64,000 nucleotides of DNA from Spirochaetia bacterium UBA5763 (GTDB lineage Bacteria; Spirochaetota; UBA4802; UBA5550): contig DIEX01000019.1 in the NCBI GenBank assembly GCA_002418835.1, positions 186,001-250,000 of the forward strand, in the 5' to 3' direction. A model generated the notes under the pieces. It saw only the letters and a list, made by a program, of their open reading frames with translations. It was not told where the DNA came from and did not search any database. The position numbers and the translations under genes are program-made. Shown piece after piece: positions 33,014 through 43,055 of this stretch; position 1 is the stretch's first letter; each line of letters starts with the position of its first letter.

Positions 33014-33328
33014 GTGTTAACCAATCAGATTGAGGCGGATTATTCAGAAATGACAATGGAATGGGAAAAAATACTGGCCGACTCCGTAAGGGATGGAGTA
33101 ATTAAGGAACTTCACCTGAGAAAACTTCCGGTGCTTAAAACTGTTGATAACTGGAAAAAGGTTGAACTTGTCGGCTGGGTAGATCACCAGATGAAATATA
33201 CCTACTACAAAGGGGGACTTGTAAAGCTTAACGGTAAACTCTATTTTGTTCAGGATAAAACAATAAGAGCTCTGCAGGAATTTATGAGCTGGAATTTTCC
33301 TGCTAAGATTAAAGTGATTGCGGACTAA
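33014..33328 (+). CDS. Small conserved-looking protein of unknown function
   Basis: 104 residues if the GTG at 33014 is used, 92 from the ATG at 33050. The spacing of 5 bases to the previous stop favours the GTG, but neither has a good ribosome site. The body (KVELVGWVDHQMKYTYYKGG, LYFVQDKTIRALQEFMSWNFP) is a compact mixed alpha/beta with no membrane segment. It is likely co-transcribed with the receiver-like gene. Its TAA overlaps the stop of the convergent gene. I do not recognise it. Confidence 0.55.
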   Translation: MLTNQIEADYSEMTMEWEKILADSVRDGVIKELHLRKLPVLKTVDNWKKVELVGWVDHQMKYTYYKGGLVKLNGKLYFVQDKTIRALQEFMSWNFPAKIKVIAD

Positions 33329-35175
33329 TTCTCCTCATCCTCGAATATTGTAAGTATGATGTCGTATTTCTTCGAAAACTTAACAACATCATCAATTGAA
33401 TCAAGGCTTATGATTGCGTAATTCTCGGAAATTCTGTGGAGAACTGCTTTTGAATAGTTGCTGTACAGGATTTCATCAATAAAAGTGCTGTGACTTGAAT
33501 AAATCATCACTGGCCTTGATATTCTGACGCTGATTGTCTGTTTGGTCCAGTCATTTATCAGAAATTCGAGACTTTGCGGTATTTCGTTTTTCGCGTGGTT
33601 CTTCAGGGTTTCGATAAACACATCTATGTTCATTCCCCTCTTTCGTGAGTTTATAATTGAACTCTTGGTTATGGCAGCCTCGATTACTACATCCTCTTTA
33701 ACAATGTCTGTAAATGCCAGAATTCTGTATAGGGAAACAGGGTCTATGTCCCTGTCGTTCACCATCAGGGTAAAGTCCGGGCTTATATAGATCGATTTTT
33801 TTGTCTCTTCTTCTTTTGAGTATTTTTTCCCTGTGATCACAGCATGAAGTTTTCTTCCGGGATCTGTTATATGGATCTTCCCTTTATCAATGGCGGCAAC
33901 TCCGCATATAACCATGAGCTCCAGAGTTTTAGTAAATGCTTCCTCAATGGAGGATATGTAGTTCCCCAGTGAATCCTCTGTTCGTCTCACACCTGACGTT
34001 GCATTGTTGATTATAAATACAAGCCGCAGGTAGTTGAGATCAGCGGGCTTCAATTTTGCCAGTATTGTTGTAAGTATTTTTATGTAATGGTAATCGGGAA
34101 GCCGGAATGTCCCGCAGAATATCTCCTCAGCGGCCGTACCTTCTGAGACTTTGTTGAAAATAGATTTAAGAATAAGAACGGGATCTTCAATTTTTTCAGC
34201 AATAGATTTCAGCGAGATAATCCCTATATCCTTATCAAGTCTCAGACAACCGAGAATATTGAGAAACTGCATGGCAAGGTGTGCCTTCTCCTCTTCGTCA
34301 AAATCCTCTCCCGATATAGTTGTGAGTTTAAGCATCCTTTCAGAAATCTTCTTGATGTCGATCTTTCTGAATTTATTCTGTTTAGTAAGGAAGAGACCCG
34401 ATGATGATATTGAATCAAATGTCTTCAGAAGATTAACGACAATGTTGAAACTGTTGTTAACGGTTGTTCCTGAAGGGAGGTTCCCTTTTTTGTTCTGATT
34501 TGCTGCATATGGAAGCAGCTTTTCGTTAACAGTAATATATGCTGTATGTGTGTCAGTAATGACATTGAAAATCTTAAGATGTCCTTTTGTGAGGAGTTCG
34601 TTGATCCTTTTTTCCTGTTCGGATGATGTCAGGAGTTCAGAAAGGCTATCGAGAGTAATAATCCCCCCTCTGTCCGATATGAGCCTCATTAGTGACAGGT
34701 TCTTTTCATCCGGCGCCTTATCCGGTGGGGGGAGTTCCATCTTTTCTATCAGTGATTCAAGGGCATTCTGAAGATACTCCTTGATCCCCTGAATATCAGT
34801 AATATTCAGAACATCGGATACCTCCTTCAGACAGAAAGCCTTGTCCATTTTCTTGTTCAGCATCTGCCGGTTCTTGATTACATAAGAGAGCATCATGGAG
34901 TTGAGATTGTTCAGCGATTTTTCGATCTCATCAATTCCGATATCAAGAACTTTCTGTATATCGCCAAAGCTCATGCCGTCATTATTAGTGTATAGCAGAC
35001 GGAGTATTCTAAGCTCGGTTCTGTCAAGGGAGGATATTAGCCTGTTTAGTGTGAACATATTGAGAAGAGCCTCTTTTATTTTCGCGTCTGAGACGCTTTT
35101 TATATTCAAAAAAGAAGCTAGTTCTTTCTGCTTTTCGGGCTGGATTCTTTTTATTATATCATCTATTGTTTTCAT
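33325..35175 (-). CDS. XPB/Ssl2-like N-terminal domain protein
   Basis: 616 residues. The C-terminal part (about residue 460-600) has ISPDFTLMVNDRDIDPVSLYR, RKRGMNIDVFIETLKNHAKN and IPQSLEFLINDWTKQT, the pattern of the helicase-associated (Ssl2/XPB N-terminal) domain found beside bacterial XPB-type helicases. The N-terminal half is helical, with winged-helix-like segments (LDRTELRILRLLYTNNDGMS). No helicase motor is in the protein, and none is in the window. It may be a DNA-repair or transcription-coupling partner of an XPB helicase encoded elsewhere. Confidence 0.7.
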   Translation of the reverse strand: MKTIDDIIKRIQPEKQKELASFLNIKSVSDAKIKEALLNMFTLNRLISSLDRTELRILRLLYTNNDGMSFGDIQKVLDIGIDEIEKSLNNLNSMMLSYVIKNRQMLNKKMDKAFCLKEVSDVLNITDIQGIKEYLQNALESLIEKMELPPPDKAPDEKNLSLMRLISDRGGIITLDSLSELLTSSEQEKRINELLTKGHLKIFNVITDTHTAYITVNEKLLPYAANQNKKGNLPSGTTVNNSFNIVVNLLKTFDSISSSGLFLTKQNKFRKIDIKKISERMLKLTTISGEDFDEEEKAHLAMQFLNILGCLRLDKDIGIISLKSIAEKIEDPVLILKSIFNKVSEGTAAEEIFCGTFRLPDYHYIKILTTILAKLKPADLNYLRLVFIINNATSGVRRTEDSLGNYISSIEEAFTKTLELMVICGVAAIDKGKIHITDPGRKLHAVITGKKYSKEEETKKSIYISPDFTLMVNDRDIDPVSLYRILAFTDIVKEDVVIEAAITKSSIINSRKRGMNIDVFIETLKNHAKNEIPQSLEFLINDWTKQTISVRISRPVMIYSSHSTFIDEILYSNYSKAVLHRISENYAIISLDSIDDVVKFSKKYDIILTIFEDEEN

Positions 35176-35322
35176 AAAAAAATTGTAGACACTTGTTAAA
35201 TACTATTTTAAATGTACGCTGTTAAATATGCAATAAATTTTGCGATTTTATTCTAATTTGTTACAGTTTTACTTCAATTATCCCGGTTTTTCGCTGTAAC
35301 GGCTTCCTTTAAGGAGAAATTC

Positions 35323-36426
35323 ATGATTCAGTTTCTTAGATTTGATAAATCAAAAGAGTTTGATGCTGTATTCAATATAATATCAGGCAGAGACGCTGTA
35401 AAGTTTTTCATCAAAAGAACAGTTTATCTGATACTCTTTGCCTATTCTACACTGTTTCTTGCTGTGGCTATCCCCTTTGTCAAAACTCCCTGCGTTTATA
35501 TATACTTTATCGGCAGTCTTGCCACAGTTTTTTACCTCGTCCGCTATTTAAATCACATTATTAAGTATTTTAAATACAAAGGCGGCTATATTAAGCTGAA
35601 TAAAAGCGGTATTGAGATAAAAAATACAAAAGCAGTTTTTAAAATTGCTGCTGATGATATAACCTATTTTGAAATCAATCCTCTTGGGAATCTGATTATA
35701 AGAGAGAAGTCTCTGGCTACATCATTCCCGAGAGTGCTCCTTCAGGAGGAACAGCGTGACATGATCCCCGGGCTTCTCCAGGACATGGCGCCCGGCAGAA
35801 CTGCTCTTTATAAAAAGATATGGGAATTTGTTGATGCAATTACAGTGGCGCTTGTACTTGCGGTTCATATAATACAGTATGTGATTCAGGCATACTATAT
35901 CCCCACAGGTTCTATGGAAGAAACACTTCAGATTGGCGATCATCTTTTTGTGGAAAAGGTCACATACGGTCCTGTTATCCCTCGAATGATGGGTATGGAG
36001 GCTCCGGTACACCTTAAGTTCCTTGCCGTACGGGAGCTTCAGCGCGGGGATATTGTTATTTTTACTCCCCCTATTGAAAGCGAAAAGCATAAAGACTATA
36101 TAAAGAGATGTATAGCTCTCCCCGGAGATGAATTTCATGTTAAGGACGGGTATGTCTATATTAACGGGAAAAGGCAGGATGAGCCTTATACTCTTGGAAA
36201 ACCGACAGATTATGATCACTTCAATATAGGGAAGAACAACAATATCGAAGGAGTTGTTCCTGCTGGTAAAGTTGTTGTTCTTGGAGACAACAGGGTGAAC
36301 TCTTCTGATGGAAGGTATTTCGGATATCTTGATATTACATCTATTAAAGGGCGTGCTTTCATCCTCTACTGGAATACCGGGCAGGTCTTTAAAGGGGATT
36401 TTTCACGTCTCGGCCTGATAAGGTAG
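35323..36426 (+). CDS. lepB: Signal peptidase I with N-terminal membrane/PH-like extension
   Basis: 367 residues, much longer than the minimal enzyme. Residues 35-75 hold two membrane segments, and 85-155 form a beta-rich piece (YIKLNKSGIEIKN, FKIAADDITYFEIN) resembling bacterial PH-like domains. A third membrane segment (about 171-190) leads to the catalytic domain. Ser197 (IPTGSMEETL) and Lys261 (DYIKRCIALPGDE) are the Ser/Lys dyad. It removes signal peptides at the outer face of the inner membrane. AAGGAG precedes the ATG. The PBP gene follows after 45 bases. Confidence 0.9.
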   Translation: MIQFLRFDKSKEFDAVFNIISGRDAVKFFIKRTVYLILFAYSTLFLAVAIPFVKTPCVYIYFIGSLATVFYLVRYLNHIIKYFKYKGGYIKLNKSGIEIKNTKAVFKIAADDITYFEINPLGNLIIREKSLATSFPRVLLQEEQRDMIPGLLQDMAPGRTALYKKIWEFVDAITVALVLAVHIIQYVIQAYYIPTGSMEETLQIGDHLFVEKVTYGPVIPRMMGMEAPVHLKFLAVRELQRGDIVIFTPPIESEKHKDYIKRCIALPGDEFHVKDGYVYINGKRQDEPYTLGKPTDYDHFNIGKNNNIEGVVPAGKVVVLGDNRVNSSDGRYFGYLDITSIKGRAFILYWNTGQVFKGDFSRLGLIR

Positions 36427-36471
36427 ACACATCATAGAAAACATTAAAGACCGGAGCCGGTTCGCCATAAA

Positions 36472-38316
36472 ATGAATGAATCAGTTTTTAAAAGAAGGGT
36501 TTATGTAACCGCTCTGGTTCTTGCAGTAATAACAGTATTCTTTGTAATAAAGCTATTCAATCTCCATTTTTCTGAAAAAATAATCCTTCATACAAGTGAA
36601 CCTCTTGATACGGGGCGCGGCTATATTACAGACCGCAACGGCTACTATCTTGCGCTCAGCGTGGAGTATGATTCAATATTTGCCAATCCTTCGGAAATTC
36701 TAAATAAAGACCAGGCGGTACTGGATCTCGCTGCTGCAACGGGCCTCAGTACCGGCTTTATACGTGAAAGGTTATCGTCAGATAAAAAGTTTGTATGGCT
36801 TAAACGGAAGAGTGAACATCATGTAATAGAAAGAGTTAAAGCTCTTAAAATAAAAGGTATATATTTCCGGAAAGAGTACGGGCGTGTGTATCCCTATGAC
36901 GAGCTGGCCTCTAATATTTCAGGTTTTGTCGGAGTTGATAACCACGGGCTCGAGGGGGTTGAATACCTCTTTGATAAAATTCTTTCAGGCCGGGATGAAA
37001 TAGTACGTGATGAAACCGGCAGGGAGATTTACCTCCGTAAAAATCTCAGGCTCACCATTGACAGGTTTATACAGTTCGTGGCGGAGGATGAACTGGAAAT
37101 TGCTATTAAGCGGCATGGAGCTCACCAGTGTTCTGTCCTTATTATGGAAGTGAACACCGGGCGTGTCCTTGCGTTTGCAAAAAAGCCTTCATTCAATCCA
37201 AATTCGTTCCAGAACTATCCACCGCAGTTTCGTAAGAATTTCAGTATTGTTGATACATTCGAGCCGGGTTCTACTCTTAAAATAATGTCACTTGCAGCCC
37301 TTATTGAAAACAGGCCTGATGCCCTGAAAAAAGAATATGTATGCAACGGTTATGTTGATATTAATGATGTTAGAATCAACTGTCTCCACAAGCATGGTAA
37401 ACTGAATATAACAGATGTTATTGTGAAGTCATGTAATGCCGGCATGATACAGTCAGTAAGGCCCCTTGAAAAAGCTGATATGTATAAAACCCTGAGGAAA
37501 TTCGGATTCGGCGAAAAGACCGGTATTGAAATTCCGGGCGAAGCCCTTGGAATACTCCGCCCTGTAAACCAGTGGTCCGGGCTGTCGAAGTATTCAATTT
37601 CTATCGGGCATGAACTTTCAGTAACAGCATCTCAGATGACTGCGGCATTTAATTCCATTGCCAACGGAGGGGTCTACATCTCTCCATCACTCATAGAAAA
37701 GATTGAACGACCTGACGGATCAGCAGTAAAGAGCTTTTATCCCGCTGCAAAGGGGAGAGTCCTGAGTGAAGAACACGCACACGCTCTCCTTTCAGCCATG
37801 AGGAGTGTTGTGAAGACTGGTACGGGTAAAAGGGCTGATTCTATCTTTTATGAAATTGCGGGTAAAACAGGAACCTCGCAAAAATTCAGCCAGCACACCG
37901 GTGCTTATTCAGACAGAAATGTTTCATCATTCATCGGTATTGCCCCATACGACAAACCGGTTATAACCATGTTTGTTGTATTTGATGATCCGGGAGACAG
38001 CAGTACAGGGGGCGCTGTGGCTGCCCCTGTTTTTGCCCGTATAACAGAGCGTATTCTGCCTTATCTCGGTATTGGAGGGAGGGACATAAGCGGGCTTACA
38101 GTAAAAAGTACACTGAAAGATAAAGATCGGGATTATCTCACTGTGCCCGATTTTAACGGTCTTGGAGCCGGAGAGTCTCTTGACATTCTCAGGATCCTTA
38201 ATGAAAGAAACGGCATAAAGTATTATATAAAAGGCGAGGGGAGAGTTTTCGCGCAGAAACCAGCACCGGGCAGCAGAATTCAGAATAATGAAAATATCAT
38301 AATCTTTATGCGCTGA
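36472..38316 (+). CDS. Class B penicillin-binding protein with C-terminal PASTA domain
   Basis: 614 residues. It has one N-terminal membrane anchor (about 9-27), a dimerisation domain, a transpeptidase domain with Ser267-x2-Lys270 (EPGSTLKIM), Ser320-x-Asn322 (KSCNAGM) and Lys465-Thr-Gly (AGKTGTSQ), and one PASTA domain at about 550-614 (TVPDFNGLGAGESLDIL). It cross-links peptidoglycan. The overall layout is FtsI/PBP3-like (septal). PASTA domains are less usual in Gram-negative FtsI. The neighbouring mur or division genes expected of an ftsI cluster are absent, so the septal role is inferred. Confidence 0.9.
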   Translation: MNESVFKRRVYVTALVLAVITVFFVIKLFNLHFSEKIILHTSEPLDTGRGYITDRNGYYLALSVEYDSIFANPSEILNKDQAVLDLAAATGLSTGFIRERLSSDKKFVWLKRKSEHHVIERVKALKIKGIYFRKEYGRVYPYDELASNISGFVGVDNHGLEGVEYLFDKILSGRDEIVRDETGREIYLRKNLRLTIDRFIQFVAEDELEIAIKRHGAHQCSVLIMEVNTGRVLAFAKKPSFNPNSFQNYPPQFRKNFSIVDTFEPGSTLKIMSLAALIENRPDALKKEYVCNGYVDINDVRINCLHKHGKLNITDVIVKSCNAGMIQSVRPLEKADMYKTLRKFGFGEKTGIEIPGEALGILRPVNQWSGLSKYSISIGHELSVTASQMTAAFNSIANGGVYISPSLIEKIERPDGSAVKSFYPAAKGRVLSEEHAHALLSAMRSVVKTGTGKRADSIFYEIAGKTGTSQKFSQHTGAYSDRNVSSFIGIAPYDKPVITMFVVFDDPGDSSTGGAVAAPVFARITERILPYLGIGGRDISGLTVKSTLKDKDRDYLTVPDFNGLGAGESLDILRILNERNGIKYYIKGEGRVFAQKPAPGSRIQNNENIIIFMR

Positions 38317-38322
38317 AATGAT

Positions 38323-40176
38323 ATGAGTGATCTTTACACAAAAAATATAAGCGTTATAAGGGGGAGGTTCCCCCGTCTTGCAGCCCGTCTCGATATTGCA
38401 GATAATGGCAGTGTTGAAGCTGTTGAAGCAAAAAGCGGCAGTGCTGTTCCCTGTTTTATTCAGGGTGAGGGGAGAAAGCTTTTTATTCACAGCAGGGTTG
38501 ACCCTCTTCGTGAAGCTGAGAGGTTTATACAGGAGATTGACATTGACGGGAGAGACCTTGTTGTGGTCTTCGGCTTCGGCTTCGGATATCACATCGAGGA
38601 ACTTCTGAAAAAAACCGGCGGGGAGATTAATGTATTAACTGTTGAGAAAGATCCCCTGATTTTTAAAAAAGCCATGGAGTCCAGAGATTTCGGTGAACTT
38701 CTCTCCCGTGAAAATCTTCTCCTCACTGTTGATCCTGATGAGGATGAGCTTTCGGCTCTTATGCACGGGAGATCCTCAAGAAACGTACTTTTTATCACTC
38801 ACAGGGGATCTCATCAGATTTACCCGGATTACTACTCAAATATACTCTCTATCATGAAATCATACATCTCCACAAAAGATGTTAATATTGCCACTCTGGC
38901 CAAATTCGAGAAGACATGGACATCAAACATCGCCCGTAATATCAGTGTCATTGCTGATTCGCGGGGAGCGAATGTTTTCTATAACGCTTTCAAAGGATTG
39001 CCTGCAATTGTCGTGGCAGCGGGCCCGTCGCTCAATGAGAGTATCCCCTTTATCAGGGAAAACCTTCAGCGGGCGGTAATCATTGCTGTTGATACATCTT
39101 ATAAAATACTTCTCACTCATGGGATAATACCGCATTTCTGTGTTACTGTTGACGCCCAGCTTATCAACGCGCGGTACTTCGAAGGTGTTCCGGAAAGTGA
39201 AACTGTGCTCATCGCTGATCCTATGGTTCATCCTTCCGCATTCAGGTTTTTTAAAGGTGATATAGCTGTTACAGGTGTGGCCTTTGAGATGATGAAGTGG
39301 ATTGAAAATATCTGCGGATCGCGCGGGGAGTTGACTCACGGCGGATCTGTGTCAACCAATGCATACGATTTCGCGAAGCGGCTCGGCGTTTCGCCTGTAA
39401 TACTCGTCGGACAGGATCTCTCATTTACAAAGGGTCTCGCTCATGTTAAAGGCTCATATTTAGATGAACAGATACATAATAAGACCATGAGATTCAATAA
39501 TGCCCAGATGTTCAACAGGCGTCAGCTGACCTATCTTCCGAAGATACTGCTCCCCGGGATTAATGGAGGGAGGGTCCACTCCACTCAAAAGATGGTTATA
39601 TTCATGAACTGGTTTGAGAAGAGGAGTGATCCTGATCTCCTTAATGCAACTTTTGACGGAGTTTCAATCAGGGGAATAAGAAACGTAAAACAGAACGAAC
39701 TCAGCCTCCCCGAACCGGAGAGTAATATCAGAAATATGATTCGGAGACTGATTAATGAGAAAGCGGATTCCGGGCCTGCTGACAGAAAACAGAAGCTGAA
39801 AAGCAGAGTCGAAAGTATGGCAACTGAAATTGACGGTCTGATACCGGTACTTGAAAAAGCGGTTGTACATTCGGCTGATCTTTCGAGAATGATTGATGAC
39901 GGCAGGGATAAAACAGAGCCAGGGAAGGTAAATTATATACTGGGGAAGCTTTCGGATGTTGACAGATTTATAGAGTCACAGAAAAATTCCAGGGATATGA
40001 TAAGTTTCTCTATACAGCGGGTTATTCATACAATCACGGAAGGCTATGATATTGACGGCAGCAGTGATCTCAACGCCGGGAAAAGGTCGGAGTTTTTATA
40101 CAGGGGATTTCTTGAAGGAGCTTTATTTAACAGGAAAATCTTACGTAAGATGGTTAAGATTTTATCAGAGACGTAG
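38323..40176 (+). CDS. MptE-like/DUF115 protein, flagellin-modification type
   Basis: 617 residues. The central domain (about 225-400) starts KGLPAIVVAAGPSLNE and has HGIIPHFCVTVDAQ and VGQDLSFTKGLAHVKG, the core of 6-hydroxymethylpterin pyrophosphokinase MptE-like/DUF115 proteins. In flagellated bacteria these are the motility-associated (Maf) factors that glycosylate flagellin. The N-terminal part (about 30-190) is a second domain including DLVVVFGFGFGYHIEELLKK. It starts 6 bases after the PBP stop without a ribosome site, which suggests translational coupling. A hairpin spans its stop codon. Confidence 0.85.
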   Translation: MSDLYTKNISVIRGRFPRLAARLDIADNGSVEAVEAKSGSAVPCFIQGEGRKLFIHSRVDPLREAERFIQEIDIDGRDLVVVFGFGFGYHIEELLKKTGGEINVLTVEKDPLIFKKAMESRDFGELLSRENLLLTVDPDEDELSALMHGRSSRNVLFITHRGSHQIYPDYYSNILSIMKSYISTKDVNIATLAKFEKTWTSNIARNISVIADSRGANVFYNAFKGLPAIVVAAGPSLNESIPFIRENLQRAVIIAVDTSYKILLTHGIIPHFCVTVDAQLINARYFEGVPESETVLIADPMVHPSAFRFFKGDIAVTGVAFEMMKWIENICGSRGELTHGGSVSTNAYDFAKRLGVSPVILVGQDLSFTKGLAHVKGSYLDEQIHNKTMRFNNAQMFNRRQLTYLPKILLPGINGGRVHSTQKMVIFMNWFEKRSDPDLLNATFDGVSIRGIRNVKQNELSLPEPESNIRNMIRRLINEKADSGPADRKQKLKSRVESMATEIDGLIPVLEKAVVHSADLSRMIDDGRDKTEPGKVNYILGKLSDVDRFIESQKNSRDMISFSIQRVIHTITEGYDIDGSSDLNAGKRSEFLYRGFLEGALFNRKILRKMVKILSET

Positions 40177-40205
40177 GAGACAGGCATGACTGTCCCCTAC
40201 GTCTC
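40168..40205. repeat. Palindromic REP-like element over the DUF115 stop codon
   Basis: GAGACGTAGGAGACAG (40168-40183) pairs with CTGTCCCCTACGTCTC (40190-40205) at 15 of 16 positions over a six-base loop. The related core GTAG...ACAGGCA occurs again at 49382. It lies between convergent genes and could also act as a terminator on either strand, although there is no T run. Confidence 0.7.
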
Positions 40206-40218
40206 CCGCGAGTCATGC

Positions 40219-41559
40219 TTATTTCTCTCTTCTTGCAAATTCCATTTCAAGAACTTCACGCACTTTGTCCGCAGAAGGTTCAAGCAGGGCAGGCTGATTC
40301 GCATAACGGCAGTTTATCCCGTCCAGTTTTTTCTCATGATATCCCACTTTAAATTCGGAGAATTTCAGTCCGTGGGCAGTTGAAATAACCACAACTTTAT
40401 CTGTTTTCGAAATTTTCTGCTTCTCAATAAGCTTGATTAAAACAGCCAGCGCAACACCTGTGTGCGGGCATGCATACATCCCTGTTCTGTCTGCAAGGGC
40501 CGCTGCATCTGCAAGTTCCTCTTCGCTGGCCTGTTCAACTATACCGTCGAACTCCTTCAGGACTTTTATTGCTTTCTGAACAGAGACCGGGTCGCCGATC
40601 TGTATTGCTGATGCGAGCGTTTTTTTCGGAGTAAGGGCCTCAAATTCACTGAATCCTTTGAGATATGAGAGATACAGAGGATTTGCGTGTTCTGCCTGCG
40701 CCAGTACAAGGCGCGGTTTCTTTTTTATGAGTCCCATGTCAAGCATCATCTGGAAGCCGTTCCCCAGGGCAGAAACATTCCCGAGGTTCCCTCCGGGGAT
40801 AATCACAACATCCGGAACTTCCCACTCAAACTGCTGCACAAGCTCAACAGAAATAGTCTTCTGCCCTTCAATACGGAGTGAGTTCATCGAATTAGCGAGG
40901 TATATGCTGTTATCCTTTGTAATCTCCTGCACGATCTTCATGCAGCCGTCAAAATCGGTATCAAGAGAGATAACTATTGAATCATTGGACATAGGCTGAA
41001 CAAGTTGAGCTGTCGAAATTTTATTCTGCGGGAGAAATACGATTGACGGTATACCCGCGTAAGCAGCATAAGCAGCAAGAGCAGCTGAAGTGTCACCTGT
41101 AGATGCGCATGCAACAGCACGTATCTTTTGCCCTTTGCGGATCATCTCGTTTACCATTGAAACAAGAACAGTCATCCCCAGGTCTTTGAACGAACCTGTA
41201 TGGCTGTTGCCGCACATCTTCACCCAGAGGTCATTCATGCCGAACATGGTACCGAATCTTTTTGCCCAGAAAAGATTGGTGTTCCCTTCGTACATTGAAA
41301 CTATGCTTTCATCATCTATATGCGGGATAACCCATTCCTTCTTTCTCCATACTCCGCTGCCGTATGGCCATTTTGTTGTTCCATTTCTGCCATCGAAGAT
41401 ATCACGCCATTCCTGCGCTGATTTTTCTTTTAGCCTGTCTACATCATGATGCACTTCAAGAAGGCTTCCGCATTTTTTACAGCGGTAAACAATTTCATCA
41501 AGAGGGTAGGTCTCTCCGCACCCCGCAAAACACCTGAATTCAGCTTTATATTGAGCCAT
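40219..41559 (-). CDS. thrC: Threonine synthase
   Basis: 446 residues. It converts O-phosphohomoserine to threonine with PLP. PLP Lys125 lies in SHTGSFKDLGMT. The N-terminus has a zinc-ribbon-like set Cys10, Cys14, Cys27, Cys30 (CFAGC and CKKC), typical of the threonine-synthase class with this cap. GGGGAAA lies before the ATG at 41559; a longer frame to 41589 lacks a site and would overlap the upstream hom gene. It starts one base after the hom stop, forming a threonine-biosynthesis pair. The homoserine kinase gene is not in the window. Confidence 0.93.
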   Translation of the reverse strand: MAQYKAEFRCFAGCGETYPLDEIVYRCKKCGSLLEVHHDVDRLKEKSAQEWRDIFDGRNGTTKWPYGSGVWRKKEWVIPHIDDESIVSMYEGNTNLFWAKRFGTMFGMNDLWVKMCGNSHTGSFKDLGMTVLVSMVNEMIRKGQKIRAVACASTGDTSAALAAYAAYAGIPSIVFLPQNKISTAQLVQPMSNDSIVISLDTDFDGCMKIVQEITKDNSIYLANSMNSLRIEGQKTISVELVQQFEWEVPDVVIIPGGNLGNVSALGNGFQMMLDMGLIKKKPRLVLAQAEHANPLYLSYLKGFSEFEALTPKKTLASAIQIGDPVSVQKAIKVLKEFDGIVEQASEEELADAAALADRTGMYACPHTGVALAVLIKLIEKQKISKTDKVVVISTAHGLKFSEFKVGYHEKKLDGINCRYANQPALLEPSADKVREVLEMEFARREK

Positions 41560-41560
41560 C

Positions 41561-42844
41561 TTATTTTTCCCCTTTCTTAAAATCTTCAACGCGTATAAAC
41601 ACCACTTTCTCCCTCACAAAACTGAAGCTCTCAATCTCGTCTATGCACTTAATCATGTTGCTTTCATTCGCTTCATGAGTAACAATAATCAGCGGAACAA
41701 ACTCATCAGAAACTTCTTTCTGAATAACAGAGGCTATTGAAATCCGGTGCTTGCCGAGTACTCCGGAAATTTGTGAGAGAATGCCGGGGCTGTCCTCTGT
41801 GTAAAGCCTCAGGTAATACCGGGAAACGCGCTCCTCCGGTTCAATGAGTTTCGCTTTGCCTATAAATTTTCCGGGATACTCGTTGCGCGAGGCCAGCTGA
41901 ACAATGTCGCTTACTACTGCTGATGCAGTGGGGAGGCTCCCCGCTCCCCGTCCGTTAAGCACCACAGCTCCTGTCATGTCACCGTCAAACATCACGGAGT
42001 TGAACTCGTTTCTTACCGACGCCAGAGGGTGATCGCCTGGTATCATTGTGGGATGGACCCTTATGTCCAGCCTGCCATTGATTAGCTTCGCAATGCCGAG
42101 AAGCTTTATTATATAACCCATATCTTTCGCGAAGGAGATATCCAGCGGGCTGATATTGGTGATACCCTCGATTGGTATTGTTTCAAAATCAATTGATCTT
42201 CCGTATGAGAGCATAGCAAGGAGCGAAATTTTATGTCCTGCATCAATACCCTCAACATCAAAAGTCGGATCTGTCTCAGCGAATCCCTTATTCTGAGCAT
42301 CTTTAAGCGCATCTTTGAAGGTGGTCCCCTCATCGGCCATCTTTGTGAGGATGTAGTTTGTAGTTCCGTTAAGTATTCCAAGTATTGATCTTATATGATT
42401 ACCAACCATTCCCTTTTTCAGCGCGAGTATGCATGGTATGCCTCCCCCGACAGCGGCTTCAAATCCTATTGAATTGCCTGTTTCAACAACAGTTTCAAGT
42501 AGTTCGGCACCTGCTTCTGCAAGAAGCTTTTTGTTGGCTGTTACAACATTTTTCCCCTTTCTAAGGGATTCTTTTATTATAGTACCGGCAGGTTCACTCC
42601 CTCCGATGAGCTCAACAATTACATCGATATCGGCATCTCCTGTGACGTCGCTCCATTTATCAGTTACCAAGGCGTCTGTTACTTCGTTTTTCAGCCGGTT
42701 AAGATCAAGGTCACATACGGTTTTTACTTTGATCTCAATTCCGGATCTGCGGGTGATGGGGTCTGAATTGTTTTTCAGAAGATGATACACTCCGGAACCT
42801 ACAGTGCCGAAACCTATGATTCCTATATTTACAGTTGTTTTCAT
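41561..42844 (-). CDS. hom: Homoserine dehydrogenase
   Basis: 427 residues. The NAD(P) motif GFGTVGSGVYHLL begins an N-terminal Rossmann domain. The catalytic domain follows (GILNGTTNYILTKM, ETDPTFDVEGIDAGHK) and a C-terminal ACT domain starts near residue 350 (YYLRLYTEDSPGILSQ), giving feedback by an amino acid. It reduces aspartate semialdehyde to homoserine. thrC follows directly on the minus strand. Confidence 0.95.
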   Translation of the reverse strand: MKTTVNIGIIGFGTVGSGVYHLLKNNSDPITRRSGIEIKVKTVCDLDLNRLKNEVTDALVTDKWSDVTGDADIDVIVELIGGSEPAGTIIKESLRKGKNVVTANKKLLAEAGAELLETVVETGNSIGFEAAVGGGIPCILALKKGMVGNHIRSILGILNGTTNYILTKMADEGTTFKDALKDAQNKGFAETDPTFDVEGIDAGHKISLLAMLSYGRSIDFETIPIEGITNISPLDISFAKDMGYIIKLLGIAKLINGRLDIRVHPTMIPGDHPLASVRNEFNSVMFDGDMTGAVVLNGRGAGSLPTASAVVSDIVQLASRNEYPGKFIGKAKLIEPEERVSRYYLRLYTEDSPGILSQISGVLGKHRISIASVIQKEVSDEFVPLIIVTHEANESNMIKCIDEIESFSFVREKVVFIRVEDFKKGEK

Positions 42845-43055
42845 AGAAAATACCTCGGGATAATATCAGCAATCATATCAGGATCAATACTGTTCAAATA
42901 AGCAGGTTAAGATATGATTTTGGGCAAGATTGTCAGAACTCTGGTTTATCTGTCAATAATTGTTTGAAGGGTATAATTGTGAAATGATTATTTTTACAAA
43001 GCAGCAGAGTTTTGCAGACTGATTCAGCTTTTAAATAAGACATAAGCCGATTATT

